DNA from: Bacteroidota bacterium
GTDB lineage: Bacteria; Bacteroidota; Bacteroidia; Chitinophagales; Chitinophagaceae
Assembly: GCA_018267965.1 (NCBI GenBank)
Contig: JAFDXK010000002.1
Location: forward strand, 62,001-126,000
Direction: 5' to 3'
Length of the DNA: 64,000 nt
Below, piece after piece: positions 61,666 to 64,000 of the stretch. The position numbers and the translations under genes were made by a program. Numbering within the stretch: position 1 is the stretch's first letter; each line of letters starts with the position of its first letter. The notes beneath the pieces were generated by a model that ran no database searches, was not told where the DNA came from, and saw only the letters and a list, made by a program, of their open reading frames with translations.

Positions 61666-63777
61666 TTATCTTATGAGTTGAAAAGCGGCGAATGAGAATA
61701 GATATGCTATGGCAAACATATAGGCAAATTGGATGATAGGGTATTTCCAACTCCTGGTTTCTCGTTTTACAATAGCCATAGTGCTCATACATTGCATGGC
61801 AAAAACGTAAAATATCAGCAGTGATATTCCCGCTGCGGGTGTATAAACACTTGTCCCATCATCTCGTTTTGCTGCCCGCATTTTATCCCGGAGAGTATCA
61901 TCAGTATTTTTCGAGCCTACACTATATAACGTAGCCATTGTTCCAACAAAGACCTCTCTTGCCGCAAAAGAAGTGATAAGTGCTATACCAATTTTCCAAT
62001 CAAATCCCAACGGGGCAATGGCAGGTTCAATTGCTTTGCCCATAATGCCTGCAAAAGAATGTTCCAATCTTTCTGTTTGCTGTTGCAGTTGCAAGGTTTC
62101 TGATTGCTCAGGATGTTGTTGCACTAACAATGCATATTTGGTTGTTATAGCATCCATTTGCTTAGGTGGTCCGTAGGTGGCCAGTCCCCATAACAAGACA
62201 GATATTACCATGATAACCTTACCAGCATCTCTTACAAATATTTTGGCTTTTTCTATCATAGTAGTACCTACGTTTCTCCAACGTGGTGCGCGATATACAG
62301 GTAACTCCATCAGGAAATATGTTTTCTCCTGCACCTTTACAATCCAGCTCATCACCTTTGACACAATGAGTGCCATGACAAAACCAAGCAAGTATAAACC
62401 CATTAATACCAAGCCCTGCAGGTTAAAAATTCCTAATGATTTATCAGGTATCACCAGGCCTATCAGTATAGTATATACCGGCAATCTTGCAGAACAACTC
62501 ATTAGTGGTGTAACCATTATGGTAATCAATCTTTCTTTCTTATTCTGAATTGTTCTTGTAGCCATGATAGCAGGCACTGCACATGCCATACCGCTTATTA
62601 AGGGCATTACACTACGTCCGTTTAGTCCTACACTACGCATCAGCCTATCAGTAAGGAAGCTGATACGCGCCATGTAGCCTGTATCTTCCAGTATGGTAAT
62701 AAATCCGAACAGGATCATAATTTGCGGGATGAACACCGCAATACCGCTAATACCGGCTAATATGCCATTAATAAAAAGGTCCTTTATTATACCTGAAGGC
62801 ATAATATTATTTAGCCATCCTGATAATACAGCAAAACCCGATTCTACCCATCCCATAGGATATTCGGCCAGCCAAAAGATGCTTTGAAATAAGAAAAACA
62901 AAACCGTAAGCAATATCACATTACCCCATATAGGATGCAATAGCGTTTTGTCTAAGCGCTCACTTTGTATACTACGTTTCAAAGGGCTGGTTTCTACAAC
63001 ACACTGTTGCATAATTTGACCAATTCTTTGATAACGTTGCATAATCTCTTCGGCCTGTACTTTTGCCTTACTGAATTTATTTTCATCAATCAATGCAGCG
63101 ATTTGTATACGTTGTGCTGCATTCAAATGGTGTAGCTCTAAATAGTTACAAGCAATATGCAGAGCAGCATAATTGCTGTTAGCATTACAAAGCGATTTTA
63201 CTTCTGCAATCCAGTTGCCGGATAGTTTTTCAATATCAATAAACTCGTGGCTATGTTTAATACCTTTCTCCTTTGTATCTGCAATTATTTTTTTCAGATT
63301 AGAGATGCCTTTGTTCTTTCTCGGATTGATGGGAACTACAGGTACTCCCATCAATCTTTCCAATCCGTCTACATCAATGGTAATACCTTTTCTTCTTGCT
63401 ATATCATTCATGGTGAGTGCTATCACTACCGGAATGTTCAGGTCCATTATCTGTGAGCAGAAAAGTAAGTTGCGTTTCAGGTTTGATGCATCTGCAATGA
63501 TGACAATCATATCGGGATTGTCCTTGCTTCTGTTATTCAGCAGTACTTCATAAGTAACATGTTCATCTGCACTCTTTGGATACAAGCTATATGTACCTGG
63601 CAAATCAAGAATATTTGCTGTTAATCCTTCAGCAATTTTAGAGATCCCTGTTTTTTTATCAACAGTTACTCCCGGGAAATTGCCCACTTTTTGATTTAGT
63701 CCCGTTAGACTATTAAATAATGAACTTTTCCCGCTGTTAGGATTGCCAACTAAAGCTATGGTAAATGGCCGATGCAT
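61666..63777 (-). CDS. feoB: Ferrous iron transporter FeoB
   Basis: FeoB imports Fe2+ across the inner membrane using a GTPase-controlled pore. The 703-residue protein starts with a G domain (P-loop ALVGNPNSGKSSLFNSL; VGNFPGVTVDKKTG; DLPGTYSLYP; TMND G4), followed by a spacer and about 9 membrane helices with the Gate motifs (SCSARLPVYTILIG and the C-terminal SFAAREVFVGTMATLYSVG). All motifs look intact. FeoA is neither fused nor adjacent here, unlike in many bacteria. A promoter -7 box lies right upstream and makes the leader nearly absent. Confidence 0.95.
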   Translation of the reverse strand: MHRPFTIALVGNPNSGKSSLFNSLTGLNQKVGNFPGVTVDKKTGISKIAEGLTANILDLPGTYSLYPKSADEHVTYEVLLNNRSKDNPDMIVIIADASNLKRNLLFCSQIMDLNIPVVIALTMNDIARRKGITIDVDGLERLMGVPVVPINPRKNKGISNLKKIIADTKEKGIKHSHEFIDIEKLSGNWIAEVKSLCNANSNYAALHIACNYLELHHLNAAQRIQIAALIDENKFSKAKVQAEEIMQRYQRIGQIMQQCVVETSPLKRSIQSERLDKTLLHPIWGNVILLTVLFFLFQSIFWLAEYPMGWVESGFAVLSGWLNNIMPSGIIKDLFINGILAGISGIAVFIPQIMILFGFITILEDTGYMARISFLTDRLMRSVGLNGRSVMPLISGMACAVPAIMATRTIQNKKERLITIMVTPLMSCSARLPVYTILIGLVIPDKSLGIFNLQGLVLMGLYLLGFVMALIVSKVMSWIVKVQEKTYFLMELPVYRAPRWRNVGTTMIEKAKIFVRDAGKVIMVISVLLWGLATYGPPKQMDAITTKYALLVQQHPEQSETLQLQQQTERLEHSFAGIMGKAIEPAIAPLGFDWKIGIALITSFAAREVFVGTMATLYSVGSKNTDDTLRDKMRAAKRDDGTSVYTPAAGISLLIFYVFAMQCMSTMAIVKRETRSWKYPIIQFAYMFAIAYLFSFAAFQLIR

Positions 63778-63788
63778 GAATAAGTGGG

Positions 63789-63796
63789 CAAAGTTA
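63789..63796 (-). promoter_or_regulatory. Putative feoB promoter -7 element
   Basis: The minus strand reads TAACTTTG, a full TAnnTTTG match, 11 bases before the feoB ATG. A TTG lies about 23 bases further upstream, slightly long for the -33 spacing. Confidence 0.45.
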
Positions 63797-63870
63797 CCAA
63801 TAGATAACTGCCCATATTACAATATCAATGCTATAAAGGTAATTTTTTCCCGATTATGAAAACCTGAATA

Positions 63871-64000
63871 CTATCTGATGAGGTTGATAGTGCCCTTATA
63901 CTGTTTTTTTATATGGGTAGCATCCGGCTGGTATTCTATAAGATATATATAAGCGCCTTCATCGAGATATCGACCCTCATCCGTACCAGTCCAGCCTTGT
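63871..64000 (-). CDS. C-terminal end of a T9SS type B sorting-domain protein (partial)
   Basis: The minus strand from the right edge reads an open frame of 42 residues ending at a TAG at 63871: GWTGTDEGRYLDEGAYIYLI, then EYQPDATHIKKQYKGTINLIR. This is the end of a CHU_C / gliding-motility-associated type B C-terminal domain (W-x-G, then D-x-G-x-Y-x-Y-x-I, then G-T-I-x-L-I-R). It directs secretion by the type IX system. The rest of the gene lies beyond the window, so its function is unknown. It is separated from feoB by 93 bases. Confidence 0.85.
   Translation of the reverse strand, partial: QGWTGTDEGRYLDEGAYIYLIEYQPDATHIKKQYKGTINLIR

Overview
This 64 kb window is chromosomal DNA from a member of the Bacteroidota, most probably near the Chitinophagaceae. 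The pointers are type IX secretion sorting domains (two type A proteins at 10621-15706 and a type B tail at the right edge), Bacteroidota-restricted families (DUF3667, DUF4199, GSCFA, BatA-domain, TIGR02757), promoters of the TTG-N19-21-TAnnTTTG kind instead of E. coli-type boxes, weak or absent Shine-Dalgarno sequences, and AT-rich DNA with short intergenic gaps. I see no tRNA, rRNA, insertion sequence, prophage or CRISPR array.

Layout. 1-9.6 kb: end of pyrG, ychF, a PlsC-type acyltransferase, a small membrane protein, a YfiT/BstA-like DinB protein, two tandem DUF3667 proteins, an AraC-type regulator, a flippase and an unpartnered KorB-type oxidoreductase subunit. 9.7-19.7 kb: murI, two large duplicated GEVED adhesin-like secreted proteins, a Pro-aminopeptidase, dnaN with a perfect DnaA box upstream, and two small secreted proteins. 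19.8-31.2 kb: alaS, a secreted protein, an operon of BatA-domain protein, catalytically dead dihydroorotase homologue, two DUF4199 proteins and a GT2 glycosyltransferase, then gyrB behind a promoter and a short repeat array. 31.3-35.8 kb: a complete cyanophycin module (isoaspartyl peptidase, cyanophycinase, cyanophycin synthetase). 36-43.4 kb: yidC, bactofilin, GSCFA protein, clpP with a tiny downstream ORF, a sugar kinase-RapZ fusion, a SixA-like phosphatase and an LpxH-like hydrolase. 43.4-47.8 kb: a methyltransferase, then a SAM-I riboswitch controlling a trans-sulfuration enzyme and homoserine dehydrogenase, and a TIGR02757 protein. 47.8-58.2 kb: cyclophilin, corA and a surface-glycan-like cluster (GT8, GT2, GT8, radical SAM, methyltransferase, GT4, nucleotidyltransferase, Wzz-like protein), then methylmalonyl-CoA epimerase. 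58.3-64 kb: iscS-iscU-iscA with a large inverted repeat inside, an ethylene-receptor-like sensor without a kinase domain, feoB and the C-terminal end of a type B T9SS protein.

How the genes fit together. The cyanophycin genes can make, cut and fully recycle a nitrogen-storage polymer. The met genes are tied to S-adenosylmethionine level by a transcription-attenuating riboswitch whose terminator and antiterminator are both readable. The isc and feoB genes cover Fe-S assembly and iron uptake. The 49.7-57.9 kb cluster probably builds or decorates a cell-surface glycan. The most unusual single items are the AmgK-like kinase fused to a RapZ C-terminal domain, the ethylene-receptor-like sensor with its copper histidine replaced and no ATPase domain, the dihydroorotase homologue without metal ligands, and the radical SAM/glycosyltransferase cluster.
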